The translations under genes were made by a program, and so were the position numbers. The notes under the pieces were generated by a model. The model saw only the letters and a program-made list of their open reading frames with translations, was not told the origin of the DNA and searched no databases. DNA of 64,000 nucleotides from Coffea arabica (taxonomy: Eukaryota > Streptophyta > Magnoliopsida > Gentianales > Rubiaceae): the NCBI RefSeq assembly GCF_036785885.1, contig NC_092317.1, positions 2,172,501-2,236,500 of the forward strand, written 5' to 3'. The first letter of the stretch is position 1, and each line of letters opens with the position of its first letter. Below are positions 12,814-23,882 of the stretch, piece by piece.

Positions 12814-13691
12814 TAAAGGAAAGAGGAACGAGGATGCATCTTTAATATTTCAGATTGTGTTATTTTTGTTAAAGTTCCCTAAAACCTGGCAAGTACTTTA
12901 ATTCCCCTACGTTGAAATTTCTGTGTTAGCATGCGACTGGCTTGTTCGGACAGCTCATGGTATCCAACTCGTTAATGTCTCTCTATACCCTGCAGTTTGC
13001 GTTACTGAAGTTAATATATTTTTATTCACCTCGTTACAAGTCTTAAGTTCATTTTTGTAGAACTTGTTGGTATTTGTCTTTGTCTTTTCGGACAGCTTAT
13101 GGGTTCCAATCTGTTATAGCATGGAATCTAAACAGACAATTCGAGCATCCATCACATCTGTTGGTTGGACCGGCTGCCTTGTATTGCTACCAGGAAATAT
13201 TTGGGATGTGGCCCTAGAAGCTGATTCTTTTATGACTACAATAGCCATTACTGCTTGCAAAAAAGAATGAACTTTCAGCTATGGTGCTCATTAATTAACA
13301 TTCTCTGATTTCGGGGAACAAGGAAGCGTTGTAAAAAGATCAGCACTATTATCTTGTGAGTTGCAAACCATGCCAAGATTTTGCAGTGTGTCTCTGCGAA
13401 GGAGAATCAATGTTGAAAATTATTTGACCGTTTAAACTCTTGCAGCGAAATAAGTGTGGTCCATTTGTCGCGGCTAATTACTCAGAATATTGTCAAAAAA
13501 AAAAAGAAAAATTGGACATCTATGATTTATGACTTTGACAATGGTGTGGTCTTGAACTATTGCTGCCCAAAAGTCAATTTTTTTTTCTAAAAAAAGCACT
13601 GACAGCCCGGAAGCAGTTGCAAAAAGTCAAAAGAAAAGGGCTGGTCTAGTTACACAAGTCGATGAAAAAAAAGAATATGAAGCAAAAAACT
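12814..13691. other. 3' flank and spacer
   Basis: Non-coding. An imperfect repeat of about 30 bases beginning TCGGACAGCT occurs near 12948 and again near 13088. No domain-bearing frame is seen. Confidence 0.5.
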
Positions 13692-14127
13692 CAGGTAGCA
13701 GTGAAGAGAAGATGGAACTCAGATAGAACTAGAAGATAGCAATGAAGGGGTACTAGAAGATGGAACTCAAAAGTCAAGGGGTACTAGAAGATGGAACTCA
13801 GATAGCAGTGAAGAGAATGGAAGCAGGGACAATTACCAGCAAGGCTTTGAAGGAATTCCAGGCAGAAATGAAGTTCTCTCCAAGGTCCGGCATCGTCATC
13901 TGGTTTCCCTTCTCGGTTACTCTATGGAAGGAAATGAGAGGCTACTTGTTTATGAATATATGAATCAAGGGGCTCTAAGTAGACATCTCTTTCGGTGGAA
14001 GAACCTGAACCTAGAACCTTTATCATGGACAAGAAGGTTATCTATTACTTTAGACGTTGCAAGAGGTGTCGAATATCTACATAGTTTGGCTCACAGAAGC
14101 TTGGCCAATTGCTTAGAATATATGTAA
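13692..14127 (+). pseudogene. TMK-type receptor-like kinase fragment
   Basis: From about 13775 the sequence encodes [20 protein letters not shown] and continues through a conserved Lys/Glu region to [17 protein letters not shown] and [15 protein letters not shown]. This is subdomains II to VI of a plant receptor-like kinase and is closest in my recollection to the TMK family. The lysine of the VAVK motif is present. The match ends just before the catalytic HRD loop, so the glycine loop, HRD, DFG, ectodomain and membrane segment are all absent. One single-base deletion near 13870 shifts the frame in the middle. Just upstream (13692-13800) pieces of the same [11 protein letters not shown]-coding segment are duplicated and shuffled. 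This is a dead gene fragment, not an active kinase. Confidence 0.82.
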
Positions 14128-14283
14128 AAAAAAAAAAAATTATCGCACAAATGTATTTCTAACACACACCATTTCTCATTCTATACCTGCCGTGCTGACT
14201 GGGCACGACCGCAGAACGAATTGTCAGAAACTCTGCAAAAATGTCAGTGGATCAGCGGCCCACAATTTTTTTTTAATTAGCCT

Positions 14284-14318
14284 GTCCCCAGCCGTGCTGA
14301 CTGGGCACGGCTGGGGAC
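14284..14318. repeat. Perfect 14-bp stem hairpin
   Basis: GTCCCCAGCCGTGC (14284-14297) is followed, after a 7-base spacer TGACTGG, by its exact reverse complement GCACGGCTGGGGAC (14305-14318). A shorter version of the hairpin sits about 100 bases upstream. Probably part of a degraded transposon. Confidence 0.8.
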
Positions 14319-14844
14319 AAGTGGCAAAAAAAAAAAGGGCCAGCAAATGGGATGTATTTGGGGACATGAATTTTGTAGCAAAAGTGAACGAAAGGCCATA
14401 CAAATTCACTGCACTAGCTGCCCTCTTTCTTTCTTTCACTTTTTTCTTTGCTCTTTATTTCTTGGAAGAGATATCTAAACGATTTTATTACACTAATCCT
14501 AATCAAAGATTTTGGTTTTATAACTTAATGATTTTGCTGTGGAGTCTAATAACATTTAAGTTAGGAAGATCAAAATTTCAAAGTGGAAATGGAAGATTAT
14601 TATATTTTTCAAACTGCAAATTAGTATAATTCTATGTACAATGAAAATTCAATGCTTGCTCAAATTTTTTGACGAACAACATGTGTAAGCTAATATATGA
14701 ATATTTATATGTAAATTAAATGCAGTTTATACGCGACAAAATTCATGAATAAGAATCCATATATGTAAAATTAATATACATTTTTAAAATTTTTGCTAGT
14801 AATTAGATACATTTGTGACTAACTGGTATTCAAAGCTACATTTG

Positions 14845-15445
14845 TGAATTTATATAAATATGAATAATTTAAATAAGAAAATTAATAACAATCCTACATA
14901 TTCATTCATATTAACTTTAAAAAATTAATGTATGCTAAATGTTCAATTATTTATTAATTTTTAAAAATTTGTTTACACACTTTCACTATAATATAATAGT
15001 ATATATCAAACAATGTCTCACATATCAAAAATTTGGTAGATATTCTTTTTTTATAAATATTCTATTAGATAATTTAAATTTTTAAGATGACCATAAATCT
15101 AGAACTATATATTCACATTTAATTAATAACGGAGAAAGGAGGGAAAAGAATAATAAAATTTGAAATTTTTCAGTTCAAAATCATAAGAATCATAGCAAAC
15201 ATTAAGTTAAAAGAGATGATTAGTCTATTTTACTAAATTTTATAATCATTAGTATAGTTTTATTACTTATTTGTATTGTCTAATTTATTAAATGTGAACT
15301 TTTTAGATGGTTAAATGTGTTTATTAACTATTCCTAAGTCTTAATTGTTTTTATTCTTTTACTAATACGACATATATACATGCATTAAAGGGTATTTATG
15401 GAATAAAAGTTTTATCTTTTTTTTTAAAAGGGTACTTTTTTCATT
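14845..15445. repeat. AT-rich repeat, copy A (inverted relative to 20.6-21.9 kb)
   Basis: About 600 bases that match the reverse complement of 20590-21940 once the 753-bp insertion there is removed. Shared landmarks include CACTTTCACTATAATAT, the AATTTAAATTTTTAAGATGA segment and ATATACATGCATTAAAGGGT. Many point differences indicate moderate age. Ends are approximate, and no target duplication could be fixed. Confidence 0.75.
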
Positions 15446-16379
15446 TTAGCATTTTAAAGGATGCTAGATTTTTTCATGCTTCGTATTCTAAATTCTCTTA
15501 CTGTCGCTCCTACATGGCGTGACGGCCAGAAAGATTTTTTTTTTTTTTAAATTCTGAATTCTCTGGCCATTACTCCTATATGGCGCGAGGGCCAGAAAGC
15601 TTTAAAAATAAAAAAAATTGCCCATCGTGCGTCATGACGGGCATATATTGATACCAAGCAGTCAAGCCACCATATTTGACCGACTTTTTTGTCATCTAAC
15701 AATATTCTAATCAATTGGCCCTGCGGCTTATAAAGTCCGTCCACTTTTCTGCTAAATTTCTTACATATAGTTGTGTTTCTGGTTATCAGAAGTAAACCTG
15801 GTCTTAGTGCAGGAAAGATTCATACTAATGTTAAGCAATTTGTAATAATTGGCACTAGATTGACTTTTGTTGCACATTATCTGACAATTTATCATCGTTT
15901 CCATCCTGTATTTTGGAAACCATCATTCATTTGAAAATTTCTTCATCCTGCAATAGCGAATTAAGTTTGAAAATTTTTTCCTTTACCTGAATTTGATTTT
16001 CCATTTTACGTTGTCCATGTTTTATCCTTTTTATCTTTTTGTGGGTAACAGAGTGAGTTGGTGCACATAGCAACAATTTAAATCTTTCTTTTTTCGTGAA
16101 TACTGCCTTCGAAACCTATGATACCTGATTTACTGGTCATTTTATGTTTATGAAGATTCGTCGTATTTATGCAACATAAAGAATGCCTGATGAAATGAAA
16201 ATCTCTTAGCCAAGTTCATGCTGCTGTTAGCTTGGCCAAAGTGCGTAAACTTCTACATTTGATAGCCCTGAAACTTCTTCTTAAACTTAATTTTGCTCAA
16301 ACAGGCTGTCAAAGGTGCTGATAACTAGCAAATTGGAGGAGTTAAGGCTGTCTCATTTTCATTTTACTTGGTTAACAAG

Positions 16380-17279
16380 ATACCAGGACAGAAGATTGAG
16401 ACTGGTCACCAGGATACAGTTCATGATGTGGCAATGGACTACTATGGCAAGTGTCTTGCAACAGCTTTTTCAAATAACACCATTAAGATAATTGGTGTTA
16501 GTAATTCAAACTCGCAGCCTCTTGCAACTTTAAGCGGTCACCAAGGACCGGTATGGCAAGTAGCATTGACGCACCCCAAGTTAGGGTCCATTGTTGCGTC
16601 ATGCTCCTATGATGAAAAAGTCATAATATGGAGGGAAGGGAATCAGAATGAGTGGAGCCAGGCCCATCTTTTCGGTGACCATAAAGCTTCTGTGAATTCT
16701 ATTGCATGGGCTCCTCATGAGCTGGGCCTTTGTTTGGCATGTGGATCCTCAGATGGGAACATATCAATTTTTACTGCGAGGTCTGATAATAGTTGGGATA
16801 CATCCCAGATTGACCAGGCTCACCCGGTTGGCGTTACCTCCGTCTCGTGGGCACCATCAACAGCTCCCGGTGCTCTTGTAGGTTCTGGTGTGTTCGATCC
16901 TGTTCAGAAGCTTGCCTCTGGAGGATGTGATAATGCGGTGAAAGTGTGGAAGCTTTATAACAGAATCTGGAAGATGGACTGATTCCCAGCTCTTCAAATG
17001 CATACCGATTGGGTAAGAGATGTTGCATGGGCACCCAATTTGGGACTCCCAAAGTCAACAATTGCTAGTGCTTCTCAAGATGGAAGAGTTATCATATGGA
17101 CCGTGATGAAGGAGGGTGATCAATGGGAGGACAAAGTTTTGAAGGATTTCAAGACCCCTGTTTGGAGAGTCTCATGGTCACTGACAGGAAACATACTTGT
17201 CGTGGCAGATGGCAGTAACAACGTGACATTGTGGAAGGAAGAAGTGGATGGAGAGTGGCAGCAGGTGACAACAGTTTGA
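16380..17279 (+). pseudogene. SEC13-like pseudogene
   Basis: This is colinear with the intact SEC13 frame at 23883-24782 (900 bases each, no indels). Two changes kill it: the start codon is ATA instead of ATG (16380-16382), and a cysteine codon has become TGA (16980-16982), removing the last two WD repeats. Most other coding differences change the amino acid, including G-to-E, G-to-R and W-to-L in WD blades, as expected without selection. The duplication began inside the 5'-UTR intron, so this copy was probably promoterless from birth. Everything around it, including the intron acceptor and the 3' flank, still resembles the right copy, so it is a DNA-level duplicate and not a retrocopy. Confidence 0.92.
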
Positions 17280-18129
17280 CTTTTGACTTCTTCTCAGCAG
17301 TATGATATCTCTTGTAATTTCACATATATGGTTCTAATGTGCTTGGACTCCTCCACGTAAGTCTTTTGACTTGTTATGGACCAGATCATGATGACGAGCC
17401 TTTGAGCTGAATACTAACTAGATAAGACACTTTCTGCTTCTACTCTTGCTCACCGAATAGTTTTTCATTTCAATTTCTGGCCATTGTCATAAGTTTTGCT
17501 TGCGGAGAACAGCTTCATTCCTGTCACCCATCAACTACTGCATGTGTGGAAAAAAAAAACACATTTCCTGCTAGTCTGGGCATTGATATGGTTTGGTGTT
17601 GCTTAGTAATTTTCACGGGAGAATTATTGAGATGACAGGGAGGATAAAAGTAATAGTTGCATTATGGGACTCCCTATTCCAACTCACGGGCCTTCTCTTT
17701 GGGCCCATGACGCAATCCTATGATTTGTTTTTAGGCAGCCCAACAAACAATTTGAGGAAGGTAAGTTGGGCTGAATGACTGACAAATAGTTTCAGGAAAT
17801 GACAACTATGCGAAGTTGTAAAAAGAGAAGCTGAAGGAGTCCCTCATTGTCTTCTTGCAGGCATATCAACGGTAAGCATGGAATTAAAGAGAGTAATGAT
17901 TGAGAAAATGTGGCCACATTCTGCGGGCAAGAGGCACGTGCAGTGTGTGCCTTTCACGTGACGATCCTACACTTGCAGCCAGGTTGGTTGCGGACATGCA
18001 TGCATGCATACTGTTGGCACACGTGTGGGGAAGTATCAAAGAGAAGACGGTGAGGCAAATGACCTATGGCGAGAGCTCGGAACGGGATTCCAATTTCGCT
18101 TCCGGCTATGACTACGAGCTACTTACTTA

Positions 18130-18266
18130 GGTTGTGTTTGGATTGCATTTTTCATGAAAAAATTACTGTAGCGATTTGACGTATGTGAGGGAAAAAGATA
18201 ATAAGGAAATGTAATCACGGAAAATGACGTAATTTTTCGACGAAAAATCGCAATCCAAACAAGGCC
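18130..18266. mobile_element. 137-bp MITE, TTTGGATTG family
   Basis: Starts GGTTGTGTTTGGATTGC and ends GCAATCCAAACAAGGCC; the inverted ends extend imperfectly for about 37 bases. It is flanked by TTA on the left and TAA on the right, which hints at a PIF/Harbinger-type target, but a direct duplication is not clear. The matching position in the right SEC13 copy (near 25553) lacks it. Related to the element at 6997-7152. Confidence 0.75.
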
Positions 18267-18525
18267 TAATTTATTTGCCCGCCCGTCCATGAATGTAATA
18301 ATAATGTACTCAGGCTGTAACAACTAGCAACTTGAATTTGGACCACCGCTTGCTTGGTAGTTGGTACGTGGCCGGCCAATCTGACTTGGAACTCAAACCT
18401 AATAAACTGGCAAGAGGTGTGGTATCTAATTCTAAGCAGCACATACTCTATAAGATAACTAATTCTATAATGAGGTATTTGCATCTGTGAACGGTTCATA
18501 TAAAGTCCGCCTCACACTCACAACG

Positions 18526-19313
18526 GGCATAGCTCTTCTACACTGTATGCGTGTCATTTGAGGCAATGTCATACATTAACTTTGATAAAAATTGACAAAA
18601 GAGAGACCAAAACTCAGGAAAACTATTTTTTTACGCTAAAGGTTGTATTCGTTCCCATTTTCTTTAATAACTAACAAATTTAAAGAGAGGGTCCCAAATG
18701 CGACTTTGTGCGACCCCTATCTATCTCAACATTGATAAGAAATGGTCCTATAACTCGATTTGAATCTACTAAAGCAACGTTAATAAAGGGCCTATGTTTT
18801 ATGTTGTTATCAAAGTTTTAGTTAAATATATTAAACAACTGCACATAATGATTAGTGGCAGATGTTTTCTAGATAATCAAAGTTCTTCTACATGGCATAT
18901 AAAATGTTAAAGCACTCGAACAGGAAATAAAACGAAATGAAACAAAAGAACTTATCACGATAATCGGTTTCCCATTTGTTAAGTCTGATATCATTGATCT
19001 TCACCTTGAAATTTCTCCCTACCTCACTTAAACAAAACAAAACAAAAGAAACTACTATATAATGGTCCTAATGGTATAAAGATGAAGAGGAGCAAGCTTT
19101 TGTTCAATCCACACAATTTTCCTCGGAGAAAATCATGCTTATTAACAATTAATTAGGTAAATCAATTAGCAAGGATCAATAACCGCTCCAACCAAAAAAG
19201 AAAAAGAAAAAGAAACTTCCAGAGATGCGGAAACTGATTAGACAATGAAAAAACAAAGCCAACGAAAGTTGTTTTTAGCCAACAAACTAAACCACCTCTG
19301 CACCAAGCATCTT
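18526..19313. other. Gene-free spacer
   Basis: AT-rich sequence without recognisable genes or clear repeats. A-rich simple runs occur near 19195-19215. Confidence 0.5.
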
Positions 19314-19886
19314 CTAACCATCTGGACCTTCTTTATCACCTTCTTCTCCACTATTTTCTTCAGTTTCTTCTCCTCTAATCCCTGTAGACTCTTCTTCCCT
19401 GCCAATGGCGAGGCTTTTAGCAGAATCCTTTTTAAGTTTCAATATCAATGACTCAATCATTTGAAGTTCAAAATCTATATCAAAATCAGCCATTGTGGAG
19501 TCCACCTCATATCCACCGAACACCTTCTTTAGTAGGGCCTTTCCTTCGTCAATTTCTAGCTTGATTCCAGCCAACAAGCCACCATGTTCTAAAACCGACA
19601 ACAAGAACAAGAGATCAGAAAATTTCTTTGTCATGGTTTCATCAAGATCTTCAAACAAACCTTTGACAGAATAGGGAATATGCTGGGCAAGATTTAGCTT
19701 TTGAAATGTGGAAGGATGAACCACAATCTTTACACAACCAGGCTCTGTCCTCCTATTTAGGAGGACTTTAATGTCCATTGGAATGAGACACTTTTTTACC
19801 AAAGACCTTCCCACTTCTTCAAGTGTGAGAGATTCTCTGAGAACCTTGCTATACCAGGCCGCTAAACCTATTATCCGAGCTCTCAT
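19314..19886 (-). CDS. Unrecognised 190-residue protein
   Basis: Single open frame of 190 residues on the minus strand, starting MRARIIGLAAWYSKVLRESL and ending in an acidic tail rich in Glu and Gly (EETEENSGEEGDKEGPDG). The middle has a regular hydrophobic pattern (FSDLLFLLSVLEHGGLLAGI) without a convincing membrane segment, and a FELQMIESLILKLKKD helix. I do not recognise a family. Its length, amino-acid balance and soluble-protein pattern suggest real coding origin. It sits alone between the SEC13 copies, next to transposon debris, so it may be a retrocopy or captured fragment instead of a working gene. No function is offered. Confidence 0.45.
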   Translation of the reverse strand: MRARIIGLAAWYSKVLRESLTLEEVGRSLVKKCLIPMDIKVLLNRRTEPGCVKIVVHPSTFQKLNLAQHIPYSVKGLFEDLDETMTKKFSDLLFLLSVLEHGGLLAGIKLEIDEGKALLKKVFGGYEVDSTMADFDIDFELQMIESLILKLKKDSAKSLAIGREEESTGIRGEETEENSGEEGDKEGPDG

Positions 19887-20589
19887 TGTAAGGTTTTGAG
19901 GATTTTAGATGAGGTTTGAGTATTTTTTGGTTGATTTGTAGGGTTTAGTGTTCTTCGTATGGTGAAAGGATGAAGTGGAGAAAAAGCATAATGCCCATGC
20001 GCCAAGTAGTTGGAAGAAAACCTAAATATGCCATAGTTGAAGTCCATCATGGACTGATATGTCAGATTGGATTTGAGCGGAGAAAGAAAGAAAAAGACTC
20101 CGCTTTGCTATGCATTGTTTCCATTAGCTAAAACACTAGGGGGCAGGGGCTGTTGCGTGCCAGGTCTAGAGGAGAAAGAGGCGTACTGCGTACGAACGAG
20201 CGAAGAGTATTTAAAAGCGGGATTCAAGTGTGGGACCCACCTCTACCAGCGCGTACTTGAGTGTGGGACGCTCTTCGAGGAACTTTTTCCTTACTCGGCT
20301 AAACCTACCGCTAAGTGCTATACTATACCTGGTACAAATTTCTGCTGACTAGTGGGTAAATCATTTTTACGTCCCTGGTAATTTGGTGCTCTCTAGTTGA
20401 TAGTACCACACATACATGATCTATTTTACCTCCAAAAAAAATCTGTACATATAATTGTAGAGATAATTTGAGAAACCTCCCTTAAGATTTCTAACAATTT
20501 CACTAGCCTCCTCTAAATTTTATAAAATTATACAAACCTCCCATAAGGTTATAATTTTGATAACAAAGTTATTCCAATTAGAAAAAAGT

Positions 20590-21940
20590 AACATTAAAAA
20601 AGTATTTTAAAAAAAGAGACGAAATTTTTATTTCATAAATACCCTTTATGCATGTATATAAGTCATATTATTAAAAGAATAAAAATAAATAAAACTTAGG
20701 AACAGTTAATAAACACATGTAACCACTCAAAAAGTTTACATTTAATAAATTAGATAATACAAATAAGCAACAAAATTACACTAATGATTATAAAATTCAG
20801 TAAAATAGGTTAGTCATCTCTTTTGACTTGATGTTTGCTATAATTCTTACGATTTTAAATAGAAAAATTTTCAAATTTTATCTTTCTTTTCCCCTCATTT
20901 CTGCCTTATTAATTAAATGTGAATATATAGTTCTAGATTTATGGTCATCATAAAAATTTAAAGGGTTAATCACAATTAATCCTCTTAAGCTATACTTCAT
21001 TTCTCACTTTACCCCCTAACTTTTAATTTTGCTCACTTAACCCCCTATAGGACAAAATTACCCTTCCATTATTTTGATTATTCATTTATCTTTTTTCCTC
21101 TCTTTTATTTCTTTTTCTCTTTCTTCTTTCTTCTCTCTTTCATCCTTCCTAGTAGAAAACTCCATCTCAACGAAAATTTTTATCTTGAATTTATAATTGC
21201 ATTTTTGGGTGAAAGTTTAAAATGCACCAAAACTAATTTTTATTTTGTGTATGATGCCACATGTCACAATTTTCAATTGATTATTATTAATCAGGTCACA
21301 ATTTCATCTTTTGATATTTTCTTGAGAATAAAATGAGAAACTATAAAGAAAAGAGGAAAAATAAAAAATTAAAAGAATTGAAAGAATTTGAAAAAAATTG
21401 TATTTTAGGAAAGTGGTTTGAATATTTTGTAATCATTTTAGGAGAAAATAGGTCTCTGCAATTCCTCTTTTTAAATTTCAATCATTAAGATGAAGATTTT
21501 TTGTGGGAAAGAGAAAGAATTAAAGAAAGAAAAAAGAGGCAAAGAAAATAAAGGAGCACAAAAGGGGAAAGGGAAAAAAATAAAAGAGAAAAATAAGAGT
21601 TTAGAATAGTAGAGGGATAATTTTGTCCAATAGGGGATAAAGTGAGACAAAAAAATGGTTAGGGGGTAAAGTGAGAAATGAGGTATACTTTAGGGGGATT
21701 AATTGTGATTAACCCAAATTTAAATTATCAAAAAAAATATTTATAAATATCAAAATTTTGATATGGAATACATTGTTTGATATATACTATCATATTATAG
21801 TGAAAGTATGTGAATTTTTTTTTAAAATTAATAAATAATTGAATATTTAGAATACATTAATTTTTAAAATTAATAGGAATGAATATATAGTATTGTTGTT
21901 ATTTTTTATATTTAAATTATTTATATTTATATAAATTTAT
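20590..21940. repeat. AT-rich repeat, copy B (inverted relative to 14.8-15.4 kb)
   Basis: The reverse complement of copy A at 14845-15445, interrupted by the element at 20963-21715. The two copies flank the dead SEC13 copy and the unrecognised 190-residue frame, head to head. They may be two independent insertions or the arms of one large inverted-repeat structure. Confidence 0.75.
20963..21715. mobile_element. 753-bp Mutator-like MITE with perfect 9-bp target duplication
   Basis: Begins GGGTTAATCACAATTAATCC and ends with its near reverse complement GGATTAATTGTGATTAACCC. The terminal inverted repeats run for about 100 bases with a scatter of mismatches. AAATTTAAA stands immediately on both sides (20954-20962 and 21716-21724). 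The related copy A has a single AAATTTAAA at the same place (within about 15074-15092), so the empty site can be read directly. The 9-bp duplication and long inverted ends fit the Mutator superfamily. The interior has no coding capacity, so it is non-autonomous. Confidence 0.9.
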
Positions 21941-22074
21941 AATAAATAAGAAAATAGACTATGTTAAGGCACAGACCAAATTTTAGTTTTTATTTTGAAA
22001 AGTACATTTCTTTTGGTTCAGCTCGAGAAGTATTAAATGGTAGTATCTTTTTGGCGCCTAGATAAATTACAGGT

Positions 22075-22277
22075 AATGGGCCTTGGTCAATGCTAAGGCT
22101 CTAAGTTGGGCCCAAAACAAATCACCTGTAACGGGCCTTTTAGCAAGCTCAGAGTGCATTATATTAGACGGCAGTGGCAGAATTGTGCCATCGCGAAGTC
22201 GGGGACAACTTGACAACGAGTGGAGGCATTTCAGCAGAGATCTTGGCGTCTAACTTCTTCCCTCTTCGTCTCTCTAG
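22075..22277 (+). promoter_or_regulatory. Probable SEC13 promoter and 5'-UTR exon
   Basis: Three GGGCC-type motifs (AATGGGCCTT, TTGGGCCCAA, ACGGGCCTTT) fall between about 22075 and 22140. Such site II-like elements, bound by TCP factors, are typical of plant housekeeping promoters. A GC-richer segment follows and ends CTCTAG before a possible donor (GTTTGC) at 22278. A 1.5-kb UTR intron would then run to the acceptor CAAACAG at about 23808, just ahead of the SEC13 start. The exon is inferred, not proven. Confidence 0.5.
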
Positions 22278-23882
22278 GTTTGCCGGTCTGAAACCCACAT
22301 ATTACCTACTAGTGTTTTCGATAATCGATTTGAATAGCCTTTTTTTTTTGGTTGTTTTCCTGATTGGTTTCTGTGCTTGAGGGTTCTATCAACTTGAGTT
22401 TGAGTGTAATGTCTAGTGTCTAGAAATCTAGAAATTCTATCAATCTAAGTCACTGATGGTTCAAGGGAATTGGGAAAAGGTACAAACTAGAAAAACCTTT
22501 ATTTTTGGTTCGGTTTGTTGTTCCTTACCACTTGTTGAGCAGATTGACTTGGCCAAAAGTCACAAATTTGGTTAGGCTAATTACTGATCATCGATGAAAA
22601 GATTATTGGATGATGTCTTAGGAAAGCGTACTTGATACCCTTTTTCCCCTTCCTTTTCTTGCTTGATATGCTTGTAGTTGTAATTTTCAGTTAGATGATT
22701 AGGATACCAATTTGATTTAAAGGAGGTCTGGGAAATACTAAGATGGTGCTGTCATGTCTTGTAGAATTTTTTTTTTCAAACCTTCTTGGATGAAAGGGTA
22801 CACCAATATCTTATCTTATTTTTAAAGTGCATTAACATGGTTTTGAACTGAATTGTGAGTTACTTATTGATGTCTGTTTGACATGTATGGTAATGTTGCT
22901 TATTGTTGCATTTTGGGCTCATGACATTTCTGAATCTCATATTAAAGCACGAACTAGTTATCCAAATTTATGGAGTAGGGTATTTGGAAATTGGATGGAA
23001 TTACAGGATTTTCTTCTTGCATTTTCTGCCTTTGCTTTTACTACTACATCAACTTTAGTAGTTCTGTGGAACTAATTTCGATGTCCTGCGTGTTGTCAGC
23101 CTTGAGCAGTAATTCCCACTGAGTACCTAGCATTCTCATTCAGACTAAGATCAAGCTAGTACATTGATGTTTTTCATTACTGTATAGCTTGATCAATGAG
23201 TGGCAACGCAATAAACTCTGACCTGTCAATTAGTTCCTGCTTATAAATTCCGTCCTATTTTCTGCTAAATTTCTTACATACAGTTGTGTTTCCGGTTATG
23301 AGAAGTAAACCTGCTCTCAGTGCTGAAGATTCATACTAATGTTAAGCAATTTGTAGTTATTGGCAGTAGATTGACTTTTGTTGCACATTATCTGACAATT
23401 TATCATCGTTTCCATCCTGTATATTGGAAACCATCATTCATTTGAAAATTTCTTCATCCTGCAATAGAGCAATAAGTTTGAAAATTTTTTCCTTTACCTG
23501 AATTCGATTTTCCATTTTATGTTGTCCATGTTTTATCTTTTTTGTGGGTAACAGAGTGAGTTGGTGCACATGGCAACAATTTAACTCTTTCTTTTTTCAT
23601 GAATACTGCCTCCGAAGCCTATGATACCTGATTTACTGGTCATTTTATGTTTATGAAGATTCGTCGTATTTATGCAACATAAAGAATGCCTGATGAAATG
23701 AAAATCTCTTAGCCAAGTTCATGCTGCTGTTAGCTTGGCCAAAGTGCGTAAACTTCTACATTTGGTAGCCCTGAAACTTCTTCTTAAACTTAATTTTGCT
23801 CAAACAGGCTGTCAAAGGTGCTGAGAGCTAGCAAATTGGAGGGGTGAAGGCTGTCTCATTTTCATTTAACTTGGTCAACAAG

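Larger units (their letters stand above)
14128..15721. other. Repeat-rich, gene-free block
   Basis: Contains two copies of a CGTGCTGACTGGGCACG hairpin core (about 14191 and 14294), an AT-rich block that recurs inverted at 20.6-21.9 kb, and a tandem pair of roughly 60-base units near 15490-15610 sharing GGCCAGAAAG. It looks like the remains of one or more DNA transposons. No coding sequence is supported. Confidence 0.5.
15722..18525 (+). repeat. Left copy of the SEC13 segmental duplication
   Basis: Directly oriented copy of 23237-25765. Similarity runs from the former SEC13 5'-UTR intron, through the coding region, to about 1.2 kb downstream. Relative to the right copy it carries a 137-bp inverted-repeat element at 18130 and about 95 extra bases near 17815-17910. 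It lacks the SEC13 promoter and first exon. Boundaries were judged by eye. Confidence 0.9.
19887..22074. other. Gene-free stretch with nested repeats
   Basis: Holds AT-rich repeat copy B and the 753-bp Mutator-like element inserted in it, both listed separately. The left edge (about 20460-20570) carries GAGAAACCTCCC-type sequence repeated as ACAAACCTCCC, which resembles a common plant repeat family. No gene is supported. Confidence 0.55.

Noticed and set aside
17593-17778. Frame downstream of both SEC13 copies (also near 25045-25278)
   Set aside because: Differs in length and frame between the duplicates and shows no domain; treated as 3' flank.
20067-20348. 93-residue plus-strand frame with several Cys
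   Set aside because: Opens without an ATG, has no recognisable motif and lies in spacer DNA.
23844-23882. N-terminal extension of SEC13 starting at a GTG
   Set aside because: Not an ATG, lies in the UTR exon, and the family begins at MPGQK; the ATG at 23883 is preferred.
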